Shown: in pieces, positions 1 to 8,468 of the stretch
Layout of the letters: each line of letters begins with the position of its first letter
Numbering within the stretch: position 1 is the first letter of the stretch
Assembly (NCBI GenBank): GCA_017416855.1
Contig: JAFQAZ010000031.1
Coordinates: forward strand, 59,521 to 123,520
From: Clostridia bacterium
Lineage (GTDB): Bacteria; Bacillota; Clostridia; UBA1381; UBA9506
DNA length: 64,000 nucleotides
Reading direction: 5' to 3'
Notes under the pieces: model-generated
Seen by the model: only the letters and a program-made list of their open reading frames with translations
Database searches by the model: none
Told to the model about the DNA's origin: nothing
Program-made: the position numbers and the translations under genes

Positions 1-1
1 G

Positions 2-46
2 GCTGTGGATATGCACGCAGGCGCCAGCTGGTTTGAAGCCAAATAA
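2..46 (+). CDS. 3' end of an upstream gene (partial)
   Basis: The first bases hold an open frame ending in TAA at 44-46, and its last residues read AVDMHAGASWFEAK. It stops 15 bases before whiA, with the whiA ribosome binding site (GAAAGGAG) between them. In many Firmicutes the gene before whiA is yvcK, so a YvcK-type protein is possible from context only. Fourteen residues are too few to assign a family. Confidence 0.5.
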   Translation, partial: AVDMHAGASWFEAK

Positions 47-61
47 CAGAAAGGAGCCGCT

Positions 62-979
62 ATGTCCTTTTCAAGCGAAATTAAACAGGAGCTATGCAGT
101 CTGCCACTAGAAAACACCTGCTGTCAACGGGCAGAATTGGCAGGACTATTGGCATTATCCGGCACCTTGATTTCTGAATCAGAGGGCGGCGGTTTACGCC
201 TTCGTACAGAAAACGCCCACGTTGCCAAGCGTGCATTTACGCTCCTTTCCGGATTATTCTCCGTTCACCCAAAACGGATGGCCGTAGAAAAGAAAAACGA
301 AGGTTATATTCATACCATCCATTTGTATGAGCACGATAATTTTGTGCCCATTATGAAAACCTTGGGTTTTTGGCGTGATGGCCGGGTGAAGTTTTCCGCC
401 GATCCCTTTGTCACCGGTGAATCCTGTTGTCGACGGGCCTTTTTGCGCGGTGCTTTTTTAGGTGCCGGTTCTGCCAGCGCACCGCAAAAAAGCTATCATT
501 TGGAGATCGAAACCCATTACCGTGATTTGGCTCAAGACTTGTTACATCTGTTTGAAGACGAACAGCTTTCTGCGCGGTCAGTTGTCCGCAAATCCAACTA
601 TGTGATATATATGAAAGACAGTGAGGAAATCGCTGATACCCTGACAGCCTTAGGAGCTACAGATTCTGCTTTGAATCTTTACCACGTTAAAATAGAAAAA
701 GATATGAAAAATCAGGTAAACCGCAGAGTAAACTGCGAAACTGCCAATCTTACCAAAATCGCCAATTCTGCCGCTTTGCAGATTCAGGCTATTAAAAAGG
801 TTATGTCGGCCACCATCGCTGCTGATTTATCTGAGGAGCTCATAGAACTGGCCAAACTGCGAATAGAAAATCCCGAAGCCAGCTTAATTGAACTTGCCTC
901 TATGCTGAACGAGCCCATCAGCAAATCCGGTGTGAGCCGCCGTTTACAAAAGCTGATTAAAATGGCAGAAGAATTATAA
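62..979 (+). CDS. whiA: WhiA, DNA-binding protein for cell division/sporulation control
   Basis: 305 residues, the usual WhiA length. WhiA proteins join an N-terminal LAGLIDADG homing-endonuclease-like fold, without nuclease activity, to a C-terminal helix-turn-helix. The family start MSFSSEIKQEL is present, as is the endonuclease-fold core at about 122-150 (RAFLRGAFLGAGS) and the conserved linker NRRVNCETAN near 220. The DNA-binding helices lie at about 262-300 and include SGVSRRLQKL. In Bacillus subtilis WhiA affects division and chromosome segregation; in Streptomyces it is needed for sporulation septation. AAAGGAG stands 6-7 bases before the ATG. The RseC-like gene follows after 10 bases, so the two are probably co-transcribed. 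Confidence 0.96.
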   Translation: MSFSSEIKQELCSLPLENTCCQRAELAGLLALSGTLISESEGGGLRLRTENAHVAKRAFTLLSGLFSVHPKRMAVEKKNEGYIHTIHLYEHDNFVPIMKTLGFWRDGRVKFSADPFVTGESCCRRAFLRGAFLGAGSASAPQKSYHLEIETHYRDLAQDLLHLFEDEQLSARSVVRKSNYVIYMKDSEEIADTLTALGATDSALNLYHVKIEKDMKNQVNRRVNCETANLTKIANSAALQIQAIKKVMSATIAADLSEELIELAKLRIENPEASLIELASMLNEPISKSGVSRRLQKLIKMAEEL

Positions 980-989
980 GGAGAATACA

Positions 990-1421
990 ATGACTCAAAA
1001 AGGAACGGTTATACAAACAGCAAATTCAAAAGCACTGGTGGCTATTCCCCGAGCCTCTGCCTGCGGTGAGCACTGCGCTTCCTGCTCTGGTGGATGTCAG
1101 GGGAAAGGACACAATGTCTGGCTGGAAAATCCAATTGGCGCCTCTGTCGGAGACAGGGTGCTCTTATCCGCCCCCACCTCCACTGTGCTTCTTAGCAGTT
1201 TGTTTGTTTATTTTCTGCCACTGCTGTTGTTTTTTATCGGCTATGGTGTAGCCTATAGCATTACCAACAGTACCGGGCTTGCCATTCTGGTATCTCTTTT
1301 ATGTTTAGCCGGCAGTATACTCATTCTGCATATTTGCGATAACAAGTTAGCCCCCAAGACGGAGATAATTGAAATATTAAACCCTGATGGTTCAGGAAAG
1401 GATGATTCTCATGGCCTTTGA
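990..1421 (+). CDS. RseC/MucC-family (SoxR-reducing system type) membrane protein
   Basis: 143 residues. The N-terminal soluble part carries a cysteine cluster C25-X3-C29-X2-C32-X3-C36, and two hydrophobic segments follow at about 65-86 and 92-112. This is the layout of the RseC/MucC family, in which the cysteines are thought to carry a metal or redox cofactor. In proteobacteria RseC is linked to sigma-E control and SoxR reduction. In Clostridia the family is common, and its partner is usually the Rnf complex or unknown. No rnf gene lies in this window, so the role here is open. The gene overlaps rqcH by 11 bases, pointing to one transcript. Confidence 0.85.
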   Translation: MTQKGTVIQTANSKALVAIPRASACGEHCASCSGGCQGKGHNVWLENPIGASVGDRVLLSAPTSTVLLSSLFVYFLPLLLFFIGYGVAYSITNSTGLAILVSLLCLAGSILILHICDNKLAPKTEIIEILNPDGSGKDDSHGL

Positions 1422-3159
1422 TGGTCTTGTAGTCCGTGCCTTAGCACAAGAATTGAACAAAAAGCTATCCGGCGCAAGGCTGGATAAAATATATCAGCCA
1501 GAAACTGACGAACTGCTTCTCCACTTTCATGGTCCCGCCGGCACCTATAAGGTAACACTTTCTGCCAACGCGGCCATTCCACGGATTGCTCTTTCTGAAT
1601 CCGGCAAAGAAAATCCTATGGTGGCACCTATGTTTTGTATGCTTCTCAGAAAGCATTTAACCTCATCTCACGTTTTATCTGTCCACCAGCCGGGATTAGA
1701 ACGAATGCTCTCTTTTGATTTGGAAACAAGAAACGAGCTTGGTGATCTGGTGCAAAAATCCTTAATTGTTGAAATTATGGGGCGCCATTCCAATATTATT
1801 TTAGTGGATGAAAATAACCGCGTAGCGGACAGCATTAAACGAATTGACTTCTCTGTCAGTTCAAAACGCCAGATATTACCGGGACTTCCCTATGAAATGC
1901 CTCCTGCACAGGATAAAACAGATCCCCTCTCCTGCGGTCTTACAGGCTATGTGGAGACTTTGTCTGACACAGAAGAACACGAGCGACTGGATAAAGCCAT
2001 CGTTGCCCGTTTTCAGGGCATTAGTCCACTCATTGCAAGGGAAATCGCCTTTCGTTCCTTTGGCGAAACCGATACGCCCTGCAAAAATCTCAGCTATAGT
2101 CAGTTATTAGACATCGCCACCGTTATGCAGAAAATGCTTCAGCCTTTAAATAACGGCTCCGCTGAACCCTGCTACTTAACAGATACCGAAACCGAAAAAA
2201 TGATGGAATTTTCAGCCGTGCCCATTACGCAATACGGCAACAGCGCCACTTTACACTCTATGGATTCTATGGGTGAATTAATCGGCTATTTTTATGACGA
2301 ACGCAATAAAAAGGAACGCATGTCCCGCCGCTCTGCTCATTTAACCAAGCTGGTCGCCAACCATATTGAGCGTTGTACCAAAAAGTTGGAACTGCAAAAG
2401 GCAGAACTTGCCGACACAGAAAAACGGGAACTCTGGCGGCAGTACGGCGAGTTGATTACCGCCAACATTTATCAGTTGGAAAAAGGTATGGAGCATCTGC
2501 GAACACAAAATTATTTTGAAGAAGAAATGCCTATGGTTGTCATTCCCCTAGATTCTACTTTGACACCCTCAGGCAATGCACAACGCTATTACAAAAAATA
2601 TAACAAAGCCAAAACCGCCGCTGAGGAGTTAACAAAACAAATCGCCTTGGCTGAGGAAGAGCTGCTTTACTTAGAAAGCGTGGAAGAGGCCCTTGCCCGT
2701 GCTGAATCCTCTGCCGCGCTATCAGAAATCGGTGATGAATTGGCTGAGCAGGGTTACATCCGCCGGCCGAAGGATAACAAAAAGAAAAAGGATGCTCCCG
2801 CTGCGCCTGTTAAATTACAAACAGACGATGGGTTCATCCTCTATGCCGGTAAAAACAACCGACAAAACGATTATTTAACAAATAAAATGGCGCAAAATAA
2901 AGACCTGTGGTTTCACACCAAAAATATCCCCGGTTCTCATGTTGTGTTAAAATTTGAGCAGGATCGCCCTTTTACAGACGAGGCCATCACCCAGGCCGCT
3001 GCTCTGGCTGCCTTCTTATCCAAAGCCGCCTCTTCTGCTCAGGTACCGGTGGACTACACAGAAATCAAAAATGTTAAAAAGCCGGCAGGCTCCAAACCGG
3101 GTTTTGTCATTTACACCACAAACAAAACCGCCTATGTAACTCCAAAAAATATAGAATAA
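1411..3159 (+). CDS. rqcH: RqcH (Rqc2 homologue), ribosome quality-control factor
   Basis: 582 residues from ATG 1411, chosen because AGGAAAGGA at 1394-1402 lies 8 bases upstream; an in-frame ATG at 1387 has no such site. RqcH binds stalled 50S subunits and recruits tRNA-Ala to add C-terminal alanine tails that mark the chain for degradation. The order of parts is NFACT-N (start MAFDGLVVRALAQELN), a long coiled coil near 300-390, then the NFACT-R domain at about 465-570 with DLWFHTKNIPGSHVVLK. At residues 97-98 it reads Glu-Arg, where B. subtilis has the functional Asp-Arg pair. Older annotations call this family fibronectin-binding protein FbpA. A strong terminator follows. Confidence 0.95.
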   Translation: MAFDGLVVRALAQELNKKLSGARLDKIYQPETDELLLHFHGPAGTYKVTLSANAAIPRIALSESGKENPMVAPMFCMLLRKHLTSSHVLSVHQPGLERMLSFDLETRNELGDLVQKSLIVEIMGRHSNIILVDENNRVADSIKRIDFSVSSKRQILPGLPYEMPPAQDKTDPLSCGLTGYVETLSDTEEHERLDKAIVARFQGISPLIAREIAFRSFGETDTPCKNLSYSQLLDIATVMQKMLQPLNNGSAEPCYLTDTETEKMMEFSAVPITQYGNSATLHSMDSMGELIGYFYDERNKKERMSRRSAHLTKLVANHIERCTKKLELQKAELADTEKRELWRQYGELITANIYQLEKGMEHLRTQNYFEEEMPMVVIPLDSTLTPSGNAQRYYKKYNKAKTAAEELTKQIALAEEELLYLESVEEALARAESSAALSEIGDELAEQGYIRRPKDNKKKKDAPAAPVKLQTDDGFILYAGKNNRQNDYLTNKMAQNKDLWFHTKNIPGSHVVLKFEQDRPFTDEAITQAAALAAFLSKAASSAQVPVDYTEIKNVKKPAGSKPGFVIYTTNKTAYVTPKNIE

Positions 3160-3161
3160 CA

Positions 3162-3194
3162 AAAAAGAAACTGCATTGATTGCAGTTTCTTTTT
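3162..3194. terminator. Bidirectional intrinsic terminator
   Basis: The stem GAAACTGCA (3167-3175) pairs with TGCAGTTTC (3181-3189) around a 5-base loop. It is flanked by an A run and a T run, so it can end both rqcH (+) and the convergent AI-2E permease gene (-). Confidence 0.85.
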
Positions 3195-3211
3195 CATTAT
3201 TTCTCCTTTGT

Positions 3212-4345
3212 TTATTCCGACGATAAGTTCATTTTCCGGTCATCAAAATAGTCCTGGGCAAGCATTTGCGCTACCGCAATAAAGGGCACGCCGATGATGG
3301 TTCCCCAAATGCCAAACAAGCCACCAAACACAACAATGGCGAATATAACCCAAAAAGGAGAAACACCTAAGGAATCCCCTAAAATTTTGGGGCCTAACCA
3401 AAGACCATCAAACTGCTGAATTGCAAAAAGGAAAAGAACTGTCCACAGGGCAAGATATACATCTTTTGCAATCAAAGCCACTAAAACTGCCGGAATCGCA
3501 CCGATAATCGAACCAAAATACGGGATCATATTAAAGACCATAACCACAATCGCCAGCAATGCAGAATACGGAATCTTCAGTAGCGCGAAACCGATAAAAC
3601 AAAGAATACCCACAATCAGGGAATCAATTGCCTTACCGAAAAAGAATTTATAAAAAATTTCGCTGATTTTATGCACATACTGTCCCGCTACCGCAAGCTT
3701 CTCTTCTTTGATGAAAAGACTTAAAAGCTTTCGCAGAATAGCAAACAGCGCTTCTCTTTCCAGCAAGGCATAAGCACAGATGACAATACCCATAAGCCAA
3801 CTGCTCAACGTACCCGTAACACCTTTCACGCCTTCAACATAATCCCATACGTCCATCATAAGCAGATTCTGAAGAACATCCTGAAAATTAATGTCATCCA
3901 CCAATTGATTCAGATTCAGCCACTCCAGCAATCCACCCTCTCGCGTCAGATAATCCACATATTCATTTAACTGTGCAATATAACCAGGCGTTTTTTTCAA
4001 AAGATCGGCCACATTGGCAGACAGCCAAGGCAGAACAAAACTAAGTCCCAACAGCAAAACAGCCAAAAAGCCGAAATAAACCATTAAAACAGATATCGAT
4101 TTCTTTTTCTTCTTAACAGGTATCCATTTGTTTCTTTCCAATACACCTTCCAGTTTGACTGTCATAGGATACAAAAAAAACGCAAGAATCAATCCAATGG
4201 TAAAAGGCTTTAGCAAAGCCAAAAGACTCCCTATGGTTCTGAATATGTGAGTAAAATTGTCGAATGTTTTATACACTGTAATCAGAGCTGCACCAAACAA
4301 AAAGGCTCCAAGCCAACGTTTCCATTGCATATTGTGTTTATCCAT
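3212..4345 (-). CDS. AI-2E family transporter (PerM/YdiK-like permease)
   Basis: 377 residues, seven or eight hydrophobic segments and a charged KKKKK patch near 77-84. The C-terminal half carries the family's typical run, with GAIPAVLVALI, WLGPKILGDSLGVSPFWV and FGGLFGIWGTIIGVPF. The superfamily includes the autoinducer-2 exporter TqsA, Na+/H+ antiporters and cell-wall-linked permeases; the substrate cannot be read from sequence. It is the last gene of the murT-gatD operon with an 11-base gap after gatD. An envelope role is therefore conceivable, but that is inference. Confidence 0.85.
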   Translation of the reverse strand: MDKHNMQWKRWLGAFLFGAALITVYKTFDNFTHIFRTIGSLLALLKPFTIGLILAFFLYPMTVKLEGVLERNKWIPVKKKKKSISVLMVYFGFLAVLLLGLSFVLPWLSANVADLLKKTPGYIAQLNEYVDYLTREGGLLEWLNLNQLVDDINFQDVLQNLLMMDVWDYVEGVKGVTGTLSSWLMGIVICAYALLEREALFAILRKLLSLFIKEEKLAVAGQYVHKISEIFYKFFFGKAIDSLIVGILCFIGFALLKIPYSALLAIVVMVFNMIPYFGSIIGAIPAVLVALIAKDVYLALWTVLFLFAIQQFDGLWLGPKILGDSLGVSPFWVIFAIVVFGGLFGIWGTIIGVPFIAVAQMLAQDYFDDRKMNLSSE

Positions 4346-4356
4346 TCCACATCTCC

Positions 4357-5094
4357 TTACGATTGTTTTAAAAACCGCTTCACAGCATATTGATGTGCCT
4401 CTTTTTCTGCCTGATCTTCCAGCGGTAGCAGTTCTGCTTCTCCATACTTCCGTAATAAAGCCTTTTCCAGAAGATAATCAGCCAGCGCAGGATTTTTAGG
4501 TAAAAGAGGTCCATGTAAATAAGTTCCCAGCACATTTTTATACACTGCACCGCAGGTGTCATCCTCACCATTGTTGCCATAACCTGTCAGCACCTTGCCA
4601 AAAGGCTCACAAGAACCAAGTCGGGTTCTGCCGGCATGATTTTCAAACCCCACAATCAGCTCGTTTTTGGAAAGCAAACCGGAGCAAATCACCACATTAC
4701 CAATCAGGCGTTCATCGTTCACTTCGGTTTCTATATCTAAAATGCCGAGGCCTTTCACTGGCTGACCGTCTAACGGATAGGTTTTGCCTAACAGCTGATA
4801 ACCTCCGCAAACAGCCACCAAAACGCCACCGGATTCCACATATTCTGAAAGCGACTCTTTTTGTTGTTCCAGCAGGTGACAAACGATTAGCTGTTCCCGA
4901 TCGGAGCCACCACCCAAAAAAACGATATCAAGATTCTTGAAATCAATCATAGAATCTTTTCCGATTGTTTCTACCTCGGCCTCGATGCCTCGCCAGAGCA
5001 AACGGTTTTTCAAGGTTAAAATATTGCCGGTATCACCATATAGATTCAAAAGTTCGGGGTAAAGATGGCCGATTCTTATTCTTTTATTTTCCAC
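4357..5094 (-). CDS. gatD: Lipid II isoglutaminyl synthase, glutaminase subunit GatD
   Basis: 245 residues. A class I glutamine amidotransferase that releases ammonia from glutamine for MurT, which amidates the D-Glu of lipid II to D-isoglutamine in the cytoplasm. The nucleophile elbow VAVCGGYQLLG puts the catalytic cysteine at residue 96, and TYLHGPLLPKNP supplies the histidine at 194; Staphylococcus aureus GatD uses Cys94 and His189. It overlaps murT by 11 bases, as expected for subunits made in equal amounts. The resemblance to CobB/CobQ is of the same fold, but the MurT partner settles the assignment. Confidence 0.95.
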   Translation of the reverse strand: MENKRIRIGHLYPELLNLYGDTGNILTLKNRLLWRGIEAEVETIGKDSMIDFKNLDIVFLGGGSDREQLIVCHLLEQQKESLSEYVESGGVLVAVCGGYQLLGKTYPLDGQPVKGLGILDIETEVNDERLIGNVVICSGLLSKNELIVGFENHAGRTRLGSCEPFGKVLTGYGNNGEDDTCGAVYKNVLGTYLHGPLLPKNPALADYLLEKALLRKYGEAELLPLEDQAEKEAHQYAVKRFLKQS

Positions 5095-6442
5095 TTATTT
5101 CCCTGCCTTCCATCTCTTTAATCACGCTCTGCAGCGTAAACACAGAAGAATAATTTGCCAGGCCGTAACACACCGTCGTCTCTCCGGAGACAAGAAATTC
5201 TGCTGCTTTTTTAATATCGCTGCATTTTATCTGCTGTTTTTCTGCAAAACCTGCATATTTCATTCTGAGCATCAACTCATCCGCCCGCATACCGGTGACA
5301 ATCAGACGATTAACTTTTGCTTGTTTCAGTCGTTCAAACTCTACATCCCACAACCAGGAAATATCCATACCATCCTGCGGCAGGTCATTCACCGCCAGCA
5401 GCAAATCTTTTTCCCTGTCATCCTGTAACACAGCATCCAATGCCTGATTGAAGCCGGCCGGGTTTTTGGCCATATTCAAAACCACGGTTTTACCGCCAAT
5501 CAAAAACTCTTCCATGCGGCCAACCTGCGGCTTATAGGCCGATAAAACCTTCTCGTAGTCCGGTTTTTTATTTAGCGCAAGACGAGCAGCCGCATAGGAA
5601 AGGGCAATGTTATAGACACTGTAAAGTCCCTTGAAGCGGGATGTAATTCTCGTTGTTTCTTCCCCAAAGGTCAGGGTGAAATTCACACCATTTGTAAGAG
5701 AAACCTCCGTTACCGAAAAGTCCGGTGTGTGTCTTTTATATCCACAGGAAGGGCAGCTGAACTTGCCCAACTGACTGTAATGATGATACTCATACAAAAG
5801 CTCTGTACTGCAGAAGGAACAAAACTTTCCTTCTTTGGCTTCACTCACCCCGGCACCGGTATCCTCATCCACCGCCACATAATAGCAGGGACGGTTTGCC
5901 TTTTCGCCGAACTGTGCCACTAAGGGATCGTCTCCGTTTACAATCAATTTTGCATCCGGTGCCATAGCAAGAGCTCGGCGGATAAAGTCTACCGTCATAT
6001 CAATTTCTCCGTACCGGTCTAACTGGTCACGGAACAGATTGGTTATCACAACCATTGTGGGTTCCATGTAGCGAAACACTTTAACACAAGAAGCTTCATC
6101 TACTTCAAGGCAGGCGTATTCTGCCTTAACTTTACCGAAGATACTTGCCTTTTCCGCAAAAGCGCAACAAACGCCCCACAGCATATTGGCACCATATTCA
6201 TTGCTCACCAGACTATGACCGGCGTGTCTGATATAAGACGCCAGCAAATTATTGGTTGTGGTTTTGCCATTGGTACCGCACACCACAATAATTTCCTTCG
6301 TCACCTGCTTCGAAAGCAATGTTAAAATAGCAGGACAAATTTTAAAAGCAAGCTGACCGGGCATAGAGGATCCTTTTTTACCTAACAGCCGACTGGCAAA
6401 AATCGCCAGTTTACAAGCCCAGATTGCCAACAATAATCGCAT
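5084..6442 (-). CDS. murT: Lipid II isoglutaminyl synthase, ligase subunit MurT
   Basis: 452 residues. A Mur-ligase-like protein that activates the alpha-carboxyl of D-Glu in lipid II with ATP and uses ammonia from GatD. Visible parts are an N-terminal hydrophobic stretch (1-20), the ATP loop GTNGKTTTNN at 56-65 and NLFRDQLDRYGEID near 135-148. A four-cysteine zinc ribbon typical of MurT follows (Cys208, Cys211, Cys230, Cys233). The C-terminal DUF1727 domain carries DLPQDGMDISWLWD, holding the catalytic aspartate region. It is first in the murT-gatD-permease operon and has a good promoter upstream. Confidence 0.95.
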   Translation of the reverse strand: MRLLLAIWACKLAIFASRLLGKKGSSMPGQLAFKICPAILTLLSKQVTKEIIVVCGTNGKTTTNNLLASYIRHAGHSLVSNEYGANMLWGVCCAFAEKASIFGKVKAEYACLEVDEASCVKVFRYMEPTMVVITNLFRDQLDRYGEIDMTVDFIRRALAMAPDAKLIVNGDDPLVAQFGEKANRPCYYVAVDEDTGAGVSEAKEGKFCSFCSTELLYEYHHYSQLGKFSCPSCGYKRHTPDFSVTEVSLTNGVNFTLTFGEETTRITSRFKGLYSVYNIALSYAAARLALNKKPDYEKVLSAYKPQVGRMEEFLIGGKTVVLNMAKNPAGFNQALDAVLQDDREKDLLLAVNDLPQDGMDISWLWDVEFERLKQAKVNRLIVTGMRADELMLRMKYAGFAEKQQIKCSDIKKAAEFLVSGETTVCYGLANYSSVFTLQSVIKEMEGREISGK

Positions 6443-6492
6443 TGGTTTTTCGCTCCCCTCAGTCTTTGAAAAGAATTAAAAATACTAATTTT

Positions 6493-6520
6493 ATTATACA
6501 CCTTTTTAGGATTAAATCAA
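6493..6520 (-). promoter_or_regulatory. Predicted sigma-A promoter of murT-gatD
   Basis: On the minus strand TTGATT (6515-6520) and TATAAT (6493-6498) are separated by 16 bases, about 50 bases before the murT ATG. Confidence 0.7.
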
Positions 6521-6626
6521 TATTTTTATTAAATTATCTTCCCAGATTATTTTCTTAAAGTAATTTTTCACCATTTATCCTTGTTTGCATAGTATGTAGT
6601 ATAACAAAGAAAAGGAGGTAAGCACA

Positions 6627-6725
6627 ATGGGATGCAATAACGGCTTATTCAACTCTTTCGGCAACAACAGCTGCATTTGGATCATCTTGATCATCATCTT
6701 AATTTCCTGCTGCTGCAACGACTAA
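6627..6725 (+). CDS. 32-residue Cys-rich hydrophobic microprotein
   Basis: The short frame begins at ATG 6627 behind a near-perfect AAAGGAGGT (6611-6619) and ends at TAA 6723-6725. The protein has a polar head MGCNNGLFNSFGNNSC, a hydrophobic stretch IWIILIIILIS (17-27) and the tail CCCND. That makes five cysteines in 32 residues. Its length and layout recall the tiny glycine/hydrophobic proteins annotated as YjcZ-family sporulation proteins, but the sequence does not clearly match. It sits alone with its own terminator just before the spoIIIA operon. A membrane-associated role in the spore or mother cell is a guess. Confidence 0.7.
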   Translation: MGCNNGLFNSFGNNSCIWIILIIILISCCCND

Positions 6726-6733
6726 CATTTGAG

Positions 6734-6769
6734 AAAAAAGCGTCGACACAACCGTGTCGGCGCTTTTTT
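6734..6769 (+). terminator. Intrinsic terminator after the microprotein gene
   Basis: AAAAAGCGTCGACAC pairs with GTGTCGGCGCTTTTT around loop AACC, with a T run. It separates the microprotein transcript from the spoIIIA operon. Confidence 0.88.
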
Positions 6770-6820
6770 ATGTTCTAAAAACAAAACGCACCGAATAAGA
6801 ATAGGACAAGAGGTGAACCC

Positions 6821-7717
6821 ATGGATAGTTGTAAAGAAATCATCCTTCAACAATTAACGCCTTTATATCGCAGATTGTTTCAATCGGTAGATTTTTCTCA
6901 GTTGGAGGAAATCCGCTTCCGGATCAAGCGACCGGTTATGCTATACAGGCACGATGGCCCTTCGTTTCTCTCTGAAAACGGAGAGAAAACCTCCATAGAA
7001 TCAATTGCAAAAGCTTCTTCTTCCGCGGAACTGAATGATCTGGCAACCACCTTCTGTTCCGGTTCTATCTACGCCTATTTAAATGATTTAAAAGATGGAT
7101 TCATTACCATTTGCGGTGGTCATCGCGTCGGTATTGCCGGAAAAAGTGTCATCAAAAATGGGGAGATTACCAACATCACCGATATAAGCGGTATCAATCT
7201 GCGCATTGCCCGGGAATTCCCCGGTTGTGCTCGGGAAATAGCATCGCAACTCTGCATCGATAGCTGTCTTCAGAACGCGTTGTTGATATCTCCTCCTCAA
7301 TGCGGAAAAACCACATTTTTACGGGATCTGGCCAGATTGTTTTCAGCCACAAATAAAGTTGTTATTGTCGATGAACGCTCTGAAATCGCCGGTTCTTTTG
7401 GTGGCGTTCCACAGTTTGATATTGGCATGCAAACAGATGTTTTAGATCGGTTTCCCAAAGCCGCCGGTATGCTTTTGGCTATCCGTTCTCTTTCACCGGA
7501 CATCCTCATCACCGATGAGTTGGGTGCAACAGATGACGAAGAGGCCCTGCAATACGCCACCAACTCCGGTTGTCGGGTCATTGCCAGCATCCACGGTAAT
7601 TCTCCGGAGGATGTGGAATGTGCCCATCCCGGTCTTTTAAATTTTTTTGATATTGCCATTCTGTTAGGCCGCAAAAACAACCGGCCGGCTGTAATGGGAA
7701 TCTGCAAGCTGAGGTGA
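6821..7717 (+). CDS. spoIIIAA: Stage III sporulation protein AA (secretion-like ATPase)
   Basis: 298 residues. The SpoIIIAA ATPase is thought to energise the SpoIIIA-SpoIIQ channel that joins mother cell and forespore after engulfment; it resembles type II/IV secretion ATPases. The Walker A loop PPQCGKTT lies at 158-165, followed by the family run VVIVDERSEIAGSFGG. Walker B is near 236 (DILITDEL), and CGGHRVGIAGK stands at about 98-108. AGAGGTG precedes the ATG. It is the first of eight genes in the conserved AA-AH order. I could not pick out a convincing sigma-E promoter in the 50 bases after the preceding terminator. Confidence 0.96.
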   Translation: MDSCKEIILQQLTPLYRRLFQSVDFSQLEEIRFRIKRPVMLYRHDGPSFLSENGEKTSIESIAKASSSAELNDLATTFCSGSIYAYLNDLKDGFITICGGHRVGIAGKSVIKNGEITNITDISGINLRIAREFPGCAREIASQLCIDSCLQNALLISPPQCGKTTFLRDLARLFSATNKVVIVDERSEIAGSFGGVPQFDIGMQTDVLDRFPKAAGMLLAIRSLSPDILITDELGATDDEEALQYATNSGCRVIASIHGNSPEDVECAHPGLLNFFDIAILLGRKNNRPAVMGICKLR

Positions 7718-8241
7718 ATGAATTGCTTAAATTTTTGGGTGCTATGCTGGTTACGGGAGCTTGCTTTGCCTTTGCACAAAACATTGTAAAAGCTAAACGA
7801 AAGCAGCTTTCTGCCATAAAAGAGCTATACACCTTTTTAACAGACTTAGCCCGTGAAATTACCTTTTGTTTAGAGCCCCTGCCTCAATTAGTAAAACGGC
7901 TGGCGCAGGAAGAGTCTGCCATAACACCTTCTTTTGTAAGAGAATTGAACCAAAATACCAAGCAGGACATGCACCGGCCCTTCCGAGACATATGGCAGGA
8001 AACCCTTTCTCATTATGCGCAAGAAATCAACCTGCCCAAAAGTGCCACCAGTCTTATGAGTGCTCTGGGTGAGCATTTGGGTGAGGCAGACTTCGAAACG
8101 GAAACAAACCGTTTGCAGGAGGCTGTAGAGAATTTATATAACCTACATTCATCGCTGGAAAAGGACAACGTAAAAACGGAAAAGCTCGCTCGCAGTCTTG
8201 GGATTTTATCCGGAGTTTTCATTGTCATTTTATTGCTGTAA
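7714..8241 (+). CDS. spoIIIAB: Stage III sporulation protein AB
   Basis: 175 residues, overlapping spoIIIAA by four bases (ATGA), which suggests translational coupling. There is an N-terminal membrane helix (about 5-22), a long helical middle, and a C-terminal helix ending in GVFIVILLL. The family run LARSLGILSGVF is present near the C-terminus. SpoIIIAB resembles GspF-type inner-membrane platform proteins and probably anchors the AA ATPase. Confidence 0.93.
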   Translation: MNELLKFLGAMLVTGACFAFAQNIVKAKRKQLSAIKELYTFLTDLAREITFCLEPLPQLVKRLAQEESAITPSFVRELNQNTKQDMHRPFRDIWQETLSHYAQEINLPKSATSLMSALGEHLGEADFETETNRLQEAVENLYNLHSSLEKDNVKTEKLARSLGILSGVFIVILLL

Positions 8242-8264
8242 CAATAGAAGAAAGGACGAGAAAA

Positions 8265-8459
8265 ATGGGTGTTGAACTAATTTTCAAAATTGCCGCCATC
8301 GGCATTGTTGTCAGTGTCTTAAATCAGGTACTGATACGTTCCGGACGGGAGGAACAAGCCATGATGACTACATTGGCAGGCTTAATAGTGGTGCTTTTAA
8401 TGATGCTTAACGAAATTAATTATCTGTTCCAGACCATCAAAAGCATTTTTAATCTATAG
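8265..8459 (+). CDS. spoIIIAC: Stage III sporulation protein AC
   Basis: 64 residues, the usual length, with two membrane helices (about 5-22 and 32-55). The family run VLNQVLIRSGREEQAMMTT sits between them. GAAAGGACGAG stands before the ATG. It is a small integral-membrane subunit of the mother-cell half of the SpoIIIA channel. Confidence 0.94.
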   Translation: MGVELIFKIAAIGIVVSVLNQVLIRSGREEQAMMTTLAGLIVVLLMMLNEINYLFQTIKSIFNL

Positions 8460-8468
8460 GATACCGCT

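Noticed and set aside
6770..6820. Sigma-E promoter of the spoIIIA operon
   Set aside because: Regulation by sigma-E is expected, but no convincing -35/-10 pair could be read in this short interval, so no feature is claimed.
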